Assembly (NCBI GenBank): GCA_041941305.1
Contig: JBGTQJ010000025.1
Coordinates: 1 to 64,000 of the forward strand
Direction of reading: 5' to 3'
Origin: JANSWP01 sp041941305
GTDB lineage: Bacteria > Bacteroidota > Bacteroidia > Chitinophagales > Saprospiraceae
Length of the DNA stretch: 64,000 nt
Shown: one piece after another, positions 51,938 to 61,190 of the stretch
Position numbering within the stretch: the stretch's first letter is position 1
Layout of the letters: each line of letters starts with the position of its first letter
The notes under the pieces: model-generated
What the model was told of the DNA's origin: nothing
Seen by the model: the letters and a program-made list of their open reading frames with translations, nothing else
Databases searched by the model: none
Made by a program: the position numbers and the translations under genes

Positions 51938-52732
51938 ATGAAAACAATATGCTTCCTGATTCTCTTTTTTTGCCTTTTTGCCTGTCAGCAAGAAAAACCT
52001 TCAGCTAAGACTGAACAGCAAGTAGAATACCAAAACGATGCCCATCGCCTGGTCGCCGAAACAGTTTCCAAAACAGGTAATTACGAACAACTCAAAGCTA
52101 TGGTTGATGTCACTGGCACTTTCACCCTCCTAAATTCTAGGGGTTTCAAATTAGTACGCAACTTCCAGTTCATTTTCGATGGAGAACAAGCTGCGAGCCA
52201 ATACGAAATTGAAAGGGACTCTGTTACGATAAAACGCGAGGAAGGCTTTGATGGCGAGAATGTTTGGCAATATGAAAACGGCGTCGTAGTAACTGACGAG
52301 TCAAAACTCAAACAGGTTCGCAATGCTCAAAAAACGGCTTTTTACCTCTTTGCCATGAATCAGAAATTGCTAGACCCTGGCTTGCAATATGAATTTGTAC
52401 GAAAAGATACAGTAGATGCACAATTCTACGATGTGGTAAAAGTCAGTTTCCAGGATAGCATTGGGGATTATCAGGATACCTACTATTTGTACATCAATCA
52501 AAACACAAAATTGATAGACCAATACCTGCTTACGGTACTGGCATATGAAATCACAGAGCCAGAGTTGGTACGCTGCACCTACGAGAGATTTGGAGAAGTG
52601 ATGATTCCGACACACATCCGATACACTGAATCAACTTGGGAAGGAGACATTTTAGAAGATAAATGGAATGAAGAAATTTTTGAGCACTTGAAATTTAATC
52701 AGGGAGTTGTGATTGAGAAGCCAAGGTTGTAA
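51938..52732 (+). CDS. lipoprotein, LolA/LppX-like beta fold possible
   Basis: The 264-residue lipoprotein (FACQQ, Cys16) contains GNYEQLKAMVDVTGTFTLLNSRGFK, EGFDGENVWQYENG and YYLYINQNTKLIDQYLL. This pattern (substrate given as 'FDGxxxW', then a readout strand about a reference model) is typical of outer-membrane lipoprotein-sorting-like domains that bind lipids. The assignment is by pattern only. It follows the caspase gene across a pair of hairpins. Confidence 0.65.
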   Translation: MKTICFLILFFCLFACQQEKPSAKTEQQVEYQNDAHRLVAETVSKTGNYEQLKAMVDVTGTFTLLNSRGFKLVRNFQFIFDGEQAASQYEIERDSVTIKREEGFDGENVWQYENGVVVTDESKLKQVRNAQKTAFYLFAMNQKLLDPGLQYEFVRKDTVDAQFYDVVKVSFQDSIGDYQDTYYLYINQNTKLIDQYLLTVLAYEITEPELVRCTYERFGEVMIPTHIRYTESTWEGDILEDKWNEEIFEHLKFNQGVVIEKPRL

Positions 52733-53331
52733 AGGTGTTGTAAGTGGCGAAAAGTAATTTACTGATTTAAGATCAGGCCGTTAAGTTCTTTGTCAAAAAG
52801 TGCCGTTAGGCACGAAATATTGGTAATAAACCGGATAACAAGGGAACAAGTCTTATAGGGACTTAATATAGTTTTGTCTTTAGAATTTTCAAGTGCTCAT
52901 ATTACGTCCCTACAGGACTTAAACAAGATGTGATTTGTTGTCTGGTTACCAATATTTCGTCCCGATGGGACTTAGAAAACAAAAATAAATAGCCCTGCCC
53001 TGATGGCATGTGGTGCTGTCAGTGAGACATTAAAGGAAGGAGAGCTCAGTCCTTTCCGGCCTTTTTTACCTCGTAAAAGCTGTCCCAATCCATTCTGGGA
53101 AATTGCCGCCCGAATCCGAAAATCCAGATTTGGAAACAGATAAAAAACCATCTCACATGAAACGCAATATCATTCTCACAACAGGATTCATTTTGAACAC
53201 TATTTTGTCAACAAAGAGTAATCCGTGAAGTAGTTCAAAAAGGAAGGTAACCTTGGTCAACTTCCCAAAATCAAAATAGAGCATAGCGGTCTGCACGCCA
53301 GACTATATTTTTTAACAAAAAATCTTGATTT
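52733..53331. other. 599-base intergenic region with repeats and a signal-peptide remnant
   Basis: It contains the imperfect palindrome at 52801-52975 and a 23-codon open frame at 53157-53228 (MKRNIILTTGFILNTILSTK...), which resembles a signal peptide cut off from its gene. The last 50 bases, with a TAGCGGTCTGCACGC element, are repeated before the next gene at 54187. Confidence 0.5.
52801..52975. repeat. palindromic repeat with ACGAAATATTGGTAA arms
   Basis: ACGAAATATTGGTAA (about 52812-52826) returns inverted near 52945-52960. Inside and at the edges, GTCCCTACAGGACTTA and GTCCCGATGGGACTTA form short hairpins, with TGCCGTTAGGCACG at the left end. It looks like a REP-type element. Confidence 0.6.
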
Positions 53332-54120
53332 ATGAAAACGCGTAATTTTTTCCTGATGACTATCATCAGTTTTTGTTCAGTTAGTTTATTAGCTCAACCT
53401 GGAACTTTTCAAATGAACAATAAGGCAGCAATTCAATTCCGCAATTCAAGTGGCGCCTTAGACGGTACAGAAATTATAAGGGCTGGAGGCAATGCCCTTC
53501 GGGTAAAATATTTTGGGAATAAGCTAATTTTTGATGCTTTGGACGATTTTGCTTTAGAATTGCGTGATGCTAAGGACGATGTCATGATTCAATTATCTCC
53601 TAAAGGATCCATTACCCTGAATCAATTAACTGAACATGGTATTCGATTTGTACGAGCGGGACACGACCCCTATGAAATTGGTCTAAGAAATGCTAAAGGA
53701 TTATATTTTACAAATACTGAATCAGGAGAACATGAATTAACCTTAGATGGCAACGGTCGAGTAGGTATTGGAACAATGGATGTCCCGGCCGGCTATAAGT
53801 TAGGAGTTGACGGAAAGCTAATTGCAGAAGAAGTACGAGTCGAAATGGCAGGAGATGGAGCAGGGGAATGGCCAGATTACGTTTTTCAAAAAGACTACCC
53901 TCTCCTTCCCCTTTCTGAACTCGAAAAAACCATCTACCAAAAGGGGCATTTACCGGGAATACCTTCTGCTGCTGATGTGGAAAAGGAAGGTATTGAATTA
54001 GGTGATATGAATCGCCGATTGTTGAAAAAAGTAGAGGAGTTAACCCTCTATATTATTGAAATGAAAAAAGAGCATGAAAATTTAAAAAAACGAATTGAAG
54101 TATTGGAAAAAATCAAATAA
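53332..54120 (+). CDS. exported tail-fibre-like protein (tandem copy 1)
   Basis: The 262-residue protein has a signal peptide (MKTRNFFLMTIISFCSVSLLAQ) and a beta-rich body with the phrase GNGRVGIGTMDVPAGYKLGVDGK, followed by KLIAEEVRVEM. It ends with a helical trimer-like tail (LPGIPSAADVEKEGIELGDMNRRLLKKVEELTLYIIEMKK). The same plan occurs in the next gene and is widespread in Bacteroidota proteins likened to phage tail fibres. Probably a surface fibre; function unproven. Confidence 0.78.
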   Translation: MKTRNFFLMTIISFCSVSLLAQPGTFQMNNKAAIQFRNSSGALDGTEIIRAGGNALRVKYFGNKLIFDALDDFALELRDAKDDVMIQLSPKGSITLNQLTEHGIRFVRAGHDPYEIGLRNAKGLYFTNTESGEHELTLDGNGRVGIGTMDVPAGYKLGVDGKLIAEEVRVEMAGDGAGEWPDYVFQKDYPLLPLSELEKTIYQKGHLPGIPSAADVEKEGIELGDMNRRLLKKVEELTLYIIEMKKEHENLKKRIEVLEKIK

Positions 54121-54186
54121 TCACAATAGCGTATGGCGGTCTGTACGCTGTATTCACCTTATTTTTTCACAAAAAAATCTTGAATT

Positions 54187-54924
54187 ATGAAAACACGAAT
54201 GTTAATGCTAATGGCACTAAACCTCATTTTATTAAGCTATGCGCATGCCCAATGGAATGAATCAGGCGATAACCACACGACGGGGAAAGTGGGCATTGGC
54301 ACTGCGACTCCCGCCATCCATGCCAAGCTTCAATTGGTAGGCGGTACAGATGCAGCAATGGTCTGTGCAGAGTGTGGGTATTTGGTTCTCGGAGATGTGA
54401 ACAGCACCAATATTGTCATTGACAACAATGAAATAATGGCTAAGAACAATGGTGGTGTTTCCAATCTTGGCTTACAGGCAGATGGAGGCTCGATTACCGT
54501 TCATGGAGGTTCCGGTTTTCCCGAAGAACAAAAAGTACATATTAGTAATACAGGGGAAGTTGGCATTGGAGAATTGCAGATTCCGTCTGGCTACAAGCTT
54601 GCTGTGAATGGTAAAGCGATTGCCGAAGAGGTGCGTGTTGAAATGGCCGGTGATGGCACTGGCGAATGGCCAGACTATGTTTTTCAGCCCAATTACCCTC
54701 TTCTTTCCCTTTCCGAACTCGAACAATCCATCCAACAAAACGGTCACCTCCCAAATATTCCAAGTGCCGCAGAAGTCGAAGCTGATGGCATTGAATTGGG
54801 CGACATGAACCGACGATTGTTGGAAAAAGTGGAGGAATTGACGCTATATGTGATTGAATTGAAAAAGGAAATAGACGCTTTGAAGCAGCAAAAGGGAACA
54901 GTGGAAAAAGTAGATCTACATTAG
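54187..54924 (+). CDS. exported tail-fibre-like protein (tandem copy 2)
   Basis: The 245-residue paralogue of the preceding gene has a signal peptide, then GKVGIGTATPAIHAKLQLVGG and PSGYKLAVNGKAIAEEVRVEMAGDGTGEWPDYVFQ. The C-terminal helix matches copy 1 (LPNIPSAAEVEADGIELGDMNRRLLEKVEELTLYVIEL). The C-terminal halves are much more alike than the N-terminal bodies, which suggests that the body evolves quickly or was exchanged. Leaders before both genes are similar, so the duplication included the upstream region. Confidence 0.78.
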   Translation: MKTRMLMLMALNLILLSYAHAQWNESGDNHTTGKVGIGTATPAIHAKLQLVGGTDAAMVCAECGYLVLGDVNSTNIVIDNNEIMAKNNGGVSNLGLQADGGSITVHGGSGFPEEQKVHISNTGEVGIGELQIPSGYKLAVNGKAIAEEVRVEMAGDGTGEWPDYVFQPNYPLLSLSELEQSIQQNGHLPNIPSAAEVEADGIELGDMNRRLLEKVEELTLYVIELKKEIDALKQQKGTVEKVDLH

Positions 54925-55152
54925 ACAGGCTTTAATGATAGGGCAGAACAGTCCTTTTTTACTTATTCGTTTTTAAGTTTTTTAGGTAGCGTTTTTACTC
55001 AAAATGCCTAAAAGTTCAAGTTCAAGACCAAGGTCAAGGACAAAGAATGAACTTTAAAAAACATATTGCAAAAATAAAGAACTGTTCGTCACTGGCCTTT
55101 AATGGAGCAATGGGAAATTACTTATTAAAGCGATCATTAACAAACTAAAAAA

Positions 55153-57315
55153 ATGATGTATAAAAAAATCCGAAGTCAGTTGGTTTTTATGTTTCTGGCG
55201 CTGATTTTCTCCATCAATTCAGCTACTGGACAAGCCATTCGAGCTGTCTGGTTGTACCATTTTAAAACTTGGATGAATACACCGGGCGAAATTGAAAAAC
55301 GGATTGCTACTGTGTCGGCTTTGAAATTTGGAGACATTTATTTGGGTGTGGACTCCGACCAATTGAATGTCAGTGGCAACTACCAAACCAAAATCCTTTA
55401 CTTCCTGTCGCAAGCTCAAACCCTTGGAATAACAGTCCATGCCATCACCCTTCAAGAAGAGCATTTTAATCTAAGTAGCTACCATACAAATGCGCTGAAC
55501 CGCATTCAAGCTATTTTAGATTTTAATGCAGCCCATTCAGGTTCGGCTTTTGCGAGCATTCAGATAGACACTGAACCTCACATTTTGACAGAAGCAAGGC
55601 ATGCTGGTCATAGCCATGATTTTTGGACGACCAATGCCGAGGCGGCTATGGGAGGCTTACCTGCGATTGAAACTTCCAATCCCACACTAGCTGCCCAAAT
55701 CAAAACGAGGCGAGCGGGCATTATGAATGAATTTGTCTCCTTGCTGCAACAGATTCGCACGAAAGTGAACAATCACAATGCTTCCTATAATCCAGATGTA
55801 GAATTTTCCTCTACAGTCGGCTGGTGGTATAATGAAAAAAGCAATGGACAACCCAATGGCTATCTTCCAACTGCTGCGGGAGATTTGGCGATTCATCTAG
55901 ATGCACTTGCTCCTATGGTGTACAGTGGAGGTATTGGTCAATCGGTGTCAGATATCATCCCCCGGGTAGACGATGAAATTGTTGTGGCGAATGCGTCAAC
56001 GCTTATTGGGGTTTCGGTGGATGACTTGGGTGATTATGCAGCAGTGGCAAACGCCATCGAAAGTTTGACCAATCACTATGCTGGAGACAGTGATTACAAG
56101 GGCGTAGCTGTCTTCAAATATCAAACTTTGGCTGCTTCTGCTGCTAGTATTTCTTGCGCAAGCACCACGGATAATTTGGAGGATTTGGTGGAATGTATTC
56201 GAGGGGCGATGCCTGCAAAAGATTCAGAAGGGTTCGTATTACCCAATCCTGGCGTGCATTCTTTTTTGCCGCCAAGCTTACAGGTTGATTGGAAAAACTT
56301 GATAAAAACCATGCTTTCAAAAGCTTCAGGTGGAGGTAGTTTTTCAACAATATCTCTGCCCACAAGTCTAAGTGGAATTTACAACTTGGTGGAATTTCAA
56401 GACCAATGCGATGCTGAGACTTATTGGGTTTTGTTGGAAACTTTGGATGCCGATAATAATGGCAAAGTGGACTATGGTTGGGGTACCTTCATTTTGAATC
56501 CCAATGCGCTCCGAGAATTGTGCATTCAGGTTCCGCATCCACTTAATGAAGCCAATACACCAACACAAGGCATTTCCATTTTTAAAGGCATAGATGCCCG
56601 AAGTTTTTTGATGGCGGGAACACATCGAAGAGCAAATGCAGCGGCAAGTATCTGTCAGTCGAACTACAGAGAATCTGATGTAGCACACAACGACAATACC
56701 CTGTTTCATCGAGCAACAGAAGCCTTAAAGGATGGCTACGGCAGCAGCAATTTTACAGTACTTCAGTTACACGGTATGGCTGCTCCAACTGCTTCGAGTT
56801 GTAGTGGTTCGAACAATTGCAATGGCATCAATATTTACATGACTAATGGTAAAAATGCTGTTCCGACCACTGGTTTGGGACTTGCTAATTTGAAAAATGA
56901 AATGGTGGCTTCCAATCTCAATTGGACTATCAAAGTACCTGGCGATCCAGGTATACAATGTTGCCTCAACGGTACAAGCAATGTACAAGGGCGACTGCTA
57001 AATCTATCTTCTAATGTTTGCAGCACCAATGCACCTTCAGCCACAGAGCGATTTATTCACATTGAACAAGAGCCAGGTTCGGATACTTATCGAAATGCTG
57101 TATACTGGATTCCAGCCATTTGTAGTGCTTTTCCTGTTTCTGGAACTAATACTGCAGTAGTGGAAAAATGTGACGGGCTTTTAGATTCGGAAGCGACCAT
57201 TCCAGGTAGCCAAAATGTGAAATATCAATCCTGTGAAGCAGTGATCTTGAAAGAAGGTTTTGTGGCGAAAGCGGGTACTGTCTTTCAAGCAGTGCATGTG
57301 AACTGTTCAAATTAA
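55153..57315 (+). CDS. large secreted protein, TIM-barrel-like with C-terminal coathanger-stack domain
   Basis: The 720-residue protein has a signal peptide (...ALIFSINSATGQ). The N-terminal half resembles sugar-active barrels: IRAVWLYHFKTWMNTPGEIE, FGDIYLGVDSDQLN, IQIDTEPHI, LAPMVYSGGIGQS, VGVSVDDLGDYA. Glu in DTEPH is a plausible catalytic residue. A Cys-rich middle follows. The last 60 residues (ILKEGFVAKAGTVFQAVHVNC) match the 3-coathanger-stack domain often found at the C-terminus of Bacteroidota surface proteins. It is 12 bases upstream of the M23 peptidase gene. Confidence 0.72.
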   Translation: MMYKKIRSQLVFMFLALIFSINSATGQAIRAVWLYHFKTWMNTPGEIEKRIATVSALKFGDIYLGVDSDQLNVSGNYQTKILYFLSQAQTLGITVHAITLQEEHFNLSSYHTNALNRIQAILDFNAAHSGSAFASIQIDTEPHILTEARHAGHSHDFWTTNAEAAMGGLPAIETSNPTLAAQIKTRRAGIMNEFVSLLQQIRTKVNNHNASYNPDVEFSSTVGWWYNEKSNGQPNGYLPTAAGDLAIHLDALAPMVYSGGIGQSVSDIIPRVDDEIVVANASTLIGVSVDDLGDYAAVANAIESLTNHYAGDSDYKGVAVFKYQTLAASAASISCASTTDNLEDLVECIRGAMPAKDSEGFVLPNPGVHSFLPPSLQVDWKNLIKTMLSKASGGGSFSTISLPTSLSGIYNLVEFQDQCDAETYWVLLETLDADNNGKVDYGWGTFILNPNALRELCIQVPHPLNEANTPTQGISIFKGIDARSFLMAGTHRRANAAASICQSNYRESDVAHNDNTLFHRATEALKDGYGSSNFTVLQLHGMAAPTASSCSGSNNCNGINIYMTNGKNAVPTTGLGLANLKNEMVASNLNWTIKVPGDPGIQCCLNGTSNVQGRLLNLSSNVCSTNAPSATERFIHIEQEPGSDTYRNAVYWIPAICSAFPVSGTNTAVVEKCDGLLDSEATIPGSQNVKYQSCEAVILKEGFVAKAGTVFQAVHVNCSN

Positions 57316-57327
57316 AAAAATAAAAAC

Positions 57328-58863
57328 ATGTCCTTCAAAAAAATATTAAAACTAAGCTGCGGCATCATTTTTTGTTTGTTTCAAATAAAAATGCTTGCCC
57401 AATGTTTTCCAACAACTGTGGAAACTTGTCTTGCTCCCAATAATCCAAATTGTACGATTAGCCCTTCTATTATTGCTTCATGCACAAATGGCGACCTCAA
57501 TCGAAACTTTACAGGTGGCTCAGATGGACTGATAAACTCAGGTACCTACTATGCCCCCGACAGTGAAATCAAAGGTTCCGGAGAAGTTCCAGCTTCCAAT
57601 GACGTTACTTTTCAGGCAGGTCATGGGATTACTTTGAAAACAGGTTTTGTCGCGGCTGTAAATTCAGTGTTTACAGCAGAAATTGACCCTGTTATTCAAA
57701 ATTTCAATCCCATTGCATTGACGGTCACCAATTATGATGATTCGGGCAATGCCAGTTTCAATCACGAAGACCTGAGTCATGATTATAATTTTGAATTACC
57801 CGTCAAATCTCCAGTCGCCTTGTGTTCCAATTATCAAACGAACTACAAAGCCAACAAAGAGAATTTGTATTTCAATTCGGTATTTGGTCCTCGCTATCTG
57901 AGCAATGATTTCGATTTTCATCAGGGCAGTGACTTTGTGGATAGGGAATTGGTGGAAGACCCACCTGCACCTGTTTATCAGGATATCGTCTGCATGTGTG
58001 AAGGCACAGTTGTAGAAAAAGACCTTGCTGGAGGTACGGTAAAAATTCGATGCAAAGACAATTTCAATAAGCCACAAGGCATTGGACAAGGGAGTGGAGC
58101 TTGGCCGAAAGAGTACATCGGAAGTCCCGGAACTTGTGAGAACCATTATATCAACATTGCCTATCGTCACCTGGCATCTATTGAATCTTGTATTGAAGTA
58201 GGTAAGTTGATTGCGAAGGGCGATAAAATTGGTGTGATGGGCAATACAGGAGCGACCTTTAAACATCTTCACTTGAGTGTTCAACGCAAGCAAGGAACCA
58301 ATACCTTTAAAAATGTCCATCCAATGCGTCTTTTACGCCCGGGTCAAGTGCATTTGTTGAAAACCTTGGATAACTCTGCAGTGAAAATATATCAACTAGA
58401 TACTTACCATTCAGGCGACTCAGAAGCTGTGTTCCGCTTTGTGTTTGACTATGACCACATTGCCATTCGCTACCTTCGATTTAGCCATGGTGCGGATAAA
58501 TTGCTCTACGATTTTGAGGCGGTCAGTGCGGGCGAATGTTCAACAGGCAGGGACAAGGAAAACCCCAATTGCATTGATGGTTTGGAATTGTATCCCTATC
58601 CATTTAATCGCGGTACTTGTGCCTATGGACGATATTTGGATAATATCGAAAATATGCCAGCTACTTTTCCCGCAAGTCCATTGTACAATGGCGGCAATTA
58701 TTATCCATTGAAACAATCTGCCCCCTTTGATGCGCCTGATTATGTATTGGATGTAGTAGTGGATTTAACCAAGTTTTCAGGAATTACTAATAGCGCCAGT
58801 TTTTCTAATTTGAATATTCGAGTCGTGGATATTTATGGGAAGGGCGTGAATGCAGGTCCTTGA
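57328..58863 (+). CDS. secreted M23-type metallopeptidase with coathanger-stack domain
   Basis: The 511-residue exported protein begins with a signal peptide (...IKMLAQ) and a coathanger-stack-like region (VTFQAGHGITLKTGFVAAVNSVFTAEI, about residues 93-120). The M23/LytM zinc ligands follow: FHQGSD (His198, Asp202), YRHL (His281) and HLHLS (His313, His315), with GDKIGVMGNTG between. M23 enzymes usually cut peptidoglycan cross-links or glycine-rich peptides. All ligands are present, so it is probably active. It shares a transcript with the preceding gene (12-base gap). Confidence 0.82.
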   Translation: MSFKKILKLSCGIIFCLFQIKMLAQCFPTTVETCLAPNNPNCTISPSIIASCTNGDLNRNFTGGSDGLINSGTYYAPDSEIKGSGEVPASNDVTFQAGHGITLKTGFVAAVNSVFTAEIDPVIQNFNPIALTVTNYDDSGNASFNHEDLSHDYNFELPVKSPVALCSNYQTNYKANKENLYFNSVFGPRYLSNDFDFHQGSDFVDRELVEDPPAPVYQDIVCMCEGTVVEKDLAGGTVKIRCKDNFNKPQGIGQGSGAWPKEYIGSPGTCENHYINIAYRHLASIESCIEVGKLIAKGDKIGVMGNTGATFKHLHLSVQRKQGTNTFKNVHPMRLLRPGQVHLLKTLDNSAVKIYQLDTYHSGDSEAVFRFVFDYDHIAIRYLRFSHGADKLLYDFEAVSAGECSTGRDKENPNCIDGLELYPYPFNRGTCAYGRYLDNIENMPATFPASPLYNGGNYYPLKQSAPFDAPDYVLDVVVDLTKFSGITNSASFSNLNIRVVDIYGKGVNAGP

Positions 58864-58880
58864 ATGGCAATTTACGAAAA

Positions 58881-58910
58881 AACCCAATCACCAGTACTGG
58901 CGATTGGGTT
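58881..58910 (+). terminator. hairpin after the M23 peptidase gene
   Basis: AACCCAATC (58881-58889) pairs with GATTGGGTT (58902-58910), and the 12-base centre is itself palindromic (CCAGTACTGG). It lies 18 bases past the stop. The T run is weak. Confidence 0.55.
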
Positions 58911-58959
58911 CGAATTAATTAATATGCAAAGGGCTTTAGAAAATAATAATCTACGCACC

Positions 58960-59090
58960 TAGCTTGTTCTTTCTCCATTTAGCTGCGTTTGCCAAGGGCA
59001 CTCCTTTGGAGAAAAATTTTAACCGTAGCGCTGCTATGCTGAAAATTTTTGCCTTGCTAAATGAAAAAATAACTGCGCCATTTTGCGGAG
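58960..59090. repeat. palindromic repeat, TAGCGCTGCTA family, copy B
   Basis: GCCAAGGGCACTCCTTTGGA leads into CCGTAGCGCTGCTATG (core 59026-59036) and GCCTTGC. It is related to copies near 28503 and 59733. Confidence 0.6.
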
Positions 59091-59157
59091 CTTATTAATT
59101 TCCAAACCCCTAACCAAAAACTCTTTAGTATGATATCGCTTATTTAATTGTTTTAAT

Positions 59158-59619
59158 CTAGGGACCTTCCATGCCTTCACAAGCGGGCAAGCCGGTATCC
59201 ATTCGGTAGCTAATCTTTTTTTGGTGATCATCAACGATGGTTGTAACGTAGCCGCCACAGTTGCAGCCATTCAATACTTGTCCTTCTCCGATTACCTGAT
59301 TGAATTGAATCCATTTTACCTCAAATCGCTTCTTATTCAGGCTTGCATTGGCAGGATTGTTTTTGTCAAACACGGTAAGTACGGCTCCTTCCTGAAAGCA
59401 AAATTCCATTTTGATGTCTGGTTTGAAGCCCTTTTGTATGTTGACTTGTTCATCTGGTTCGTATTGAAAGTCTTCGTCCGGTGTCTCGATAAATGAATTT
59501 TTGGACAATTCTTGTTCAAGTGTGGTATCCTCAACTGGGATATCGATTAAGCTTTCTTTCTGACAGGCAGTCAATAAAATGAATGCTGCCAATGCAAATA
59601 AATTAATTAGGCTTTTCAT
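59158..59619 (-). CDS. small Cys-rich lipoprotein
   Basis: The 153-residue lipoprotein (LLTAC, Cys19) has an acidic N-terminal linker and a C-terminal domain with clustered cysteines (CFQEG, GCNCGG, PACEG). It is flanked on both sides by copies of the TAGCGCTGCTA repeat. No family recognised. Confidence 0.7.
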   Translation of the reverse strand: MKSLINLFALAAFILLTACQKESLIDIPVEDTTLEQELSKNSFIETPDEDFQYEPDEQVNIQKGFKPDIKMEFCFQEGAVLTVFDKNNPANASLNKKRFEVKWIQFNQVIGEGQVLNGCNCGGYVTTIVDDHQKKISYRMDTGLPACEGMEGP

Positions 59620-59696
59620 GATTTTAGAGTTTTATTAGGATCATTCAAAGAATAACTTCGACACTTTGATGGCTTCTTTTGAACCAAGGCTTCTTC

Positions 59697-59765
59697 TGCC
59701 AAAGGCATCCCTTCGGGAAAAAATACTCGCCGTAGCGCTGCTATGGCTGCGTTTTTTTCATCGCC
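59697..59765. repeat. palindromic repeat, TAGCGCTGCTA family, copy C
   Basis: TGCCAAAGGCATCCCTTCGG and seven more bases equal the reverse complement of 28177-28202. The core TAGCGCTGCTA is at 59733-59743, preceded by AATACTC as in copy A. Confidence 0.65.
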
Positions 59766-60086
59766 TTAATTCAAAATAAACTCATCAAACTTGTCGAATC
59801 TATTTTTTAAATGATCCTTAGACAATAGATGATAGCCTCCAACCGGGTTGGATGAACCGCCTTTTGCCTAAAAAGTGATAAATGTTTTTTTCGGGTTGCG
59901 GGTGATCGGGGTGTCGGGGATACGGGTTGACGGGTTGTTGGGAAAACGGATGATTTGTTCTCCCGTGTCCTCAACAACCCGAATCCCAAACAGCCCAATC
60001 AATTTCTAAATTCCGGTGATTTCAAATCGTATGGTATCTAGATTTGAGTATTCTGAAAAAGGATACCCTGGATGGTGATTTTTTTC

Positions 60087-60183
60087 GGGGTGCGGGGTGC
60101 GGGGTGCGAGGTGACGAGTTCACCCCACACCCCGACAACCCGCACCCCGACAACTCGCACCCCGCACGCACCCCGACCAGGTA
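60087..60183. repeat. word-built hairpin (CGGGGTG)
   Basis: The left arm repeats CGGGGTG and CGAGGTG words; the right arm repeats CACCCCG and CGACAACCCG words. The block folds on itself. A related block with GGGTTG words lies at 59893-60000. Confidence 0.7.
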
Positions 60184-60366
60184 ACCTTTCAAACCCTCAT
60201 CAAATAGAAACCCGGGGAACGCTAATTCATTCTTTAATTATTCATTCAATAACATCTGCCTATCACTAGATAATTACTTTTTAAATCCAACACTCTGTAT
60301 TTAGCTATTTCGGTACAATCGAGGTAGTTAAATGCGGAGTCATTCTTCACTTCTTAAATCATAATT

Positions 60367-61104
60367 ATGAAAAGATTATTTAGTGTTTTGCTGTCCTGTT
60401 TCACAATGGTATCCTTTCTTATTCTTTTTAACGGAACAGCGGCCGCCCAATCTCCGGATAAGGTGAGGTCGGATAATACTTCCTCTACTGATGTCCACTC
60501 CAATACTCAGGCAACCATGGATCGGCTCACTTTTAGTCAAATCAAAGCCTTACTAGATGTCGCTGATGATGCCATGGGTTCAGACGACACCAACACTCGT
60601 ACACAAGGAGAGCATGATGCAGATAGTGTTCCTTCAGATGATGACAATGAGCGCACTTTTGGTTTTGCTGAAATGAATACATCCAATCATGATGTCGCTG
60701 CTATTACAAGATTGACGCTCCGTCAAATTCAGGCAGTCATTGACAATGCCAATTTGAGTGACGATGATACCAGAAGCACAGACGGTGATCCTGATTCTAC
60801 CAACTCAGATGATGACAAGACCAGAGATAGAACACCAGGCGGCGCAGATAAAGCTGATGGAGATTTTGGTTTTGGAGACAATAGAACAGGAGATGACAGT
60901 GCTGATAGAGCTAATGAAATGACCCTTCGACAAATCGCAGCCTTGTTGGATGTGGTCAACCCTACACGAGATAAAGACAGCGCTAGAAAAGTTGGAACCC
61001 AAAATCCTGATAAGGCTGTATTGAGCGCTCAGGAAAAAATAGAATTGATATGGTTGATTGTAAATAATCAACCTATTAGTTCCACCACTGCTAGCGGAAA
61101 TTAG
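60367..61104 (+). CDS. secreted Asp-rich protein with three LT-QI--LLD repeats
   Basis: The 245-residue protein has a signal peptide (...FNGTAAAQ) and is very rich in Asp, Asn, Ser and Thr. A 13-residue helix-like motif occurs three times: LTFSQIKALLDVA, LTLRQIQAVIDNA and MTLRQIAALLDVV, each followed by an acidic linker such as DDDTRSTDGDPDS or NSDDDKTRDRT. The C-terminus has a fourth partial form (LSAQEKIELIWLI). The acidic linkers could bind calcium. I know no such family. It precedes a kinase-like lipoprotein gene. Confidence 0.72.
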   Translation: MKRLFSVLLSCFTMVSFLILFNGTAAAQSPDKVRSDNTSSTDVHSNTQATMDRLTFSQIKALLDVADDAMGSDDTNTRTQGEHDADSVPSDDDNERTFGFAEMNTSNHDVAAITRLTLRQIQAVIDNANLSDDDTRSTDGDPDSTNSDDDKTRDRTPGGADKADGDFGFGDNRTGDDSADRANEMTLRQIAALLDVVNPTRDKDSARKVGTQNPDKAVLSAQEKIELIWLIVNNQPISSTTASGN

Positions 61105-61121
61105 AATCATGCCGAGTACGA

Positions 61122-61149
61122 GAAAAGGCATCCATAGAGATGCCTTTTC
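61122..61149 (+). terminator. rho-independent terminator after the Asp-rich gene
   Basis: GAAAAGGCATC (61122-61132) pairs with GATGCCTTTTC (61139-61149), loop of six, followed by a T-rich stretch. Confidence 0.8.
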
Positions 61150-61190
61150 CTATTTAATTGTTTATTTTTACTTTAAACCAACCTCACTAT

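Larger units (their letters stand above)
59620..60366. other. 747-base intergenic region made largely of repeats
   Basis: It holds repeat copy C (59697-59765) and two word-built hairpin blocks (59893-60000 and 60087-60183). Frames predicted across it consist of translated repeats. The final 60 bases before 60367 form the leader of the Asp-rich protein. Confidence 0.6.

Noticed and set aside
52801..52975. CRISPR-like or riboswitch element in the 52.8 kb intergenic region
   Set aside because: The repeats are short inverted hairpins, not evenly spaced direct repeats, and no known riboswitch core was recognised.
60072..60269. 65-residue plus-strand open frame with PHTPTTRTPTTRTP
   Set aside because: The low-complexity peptide is the translation of a word repeat, not a conserved protein.
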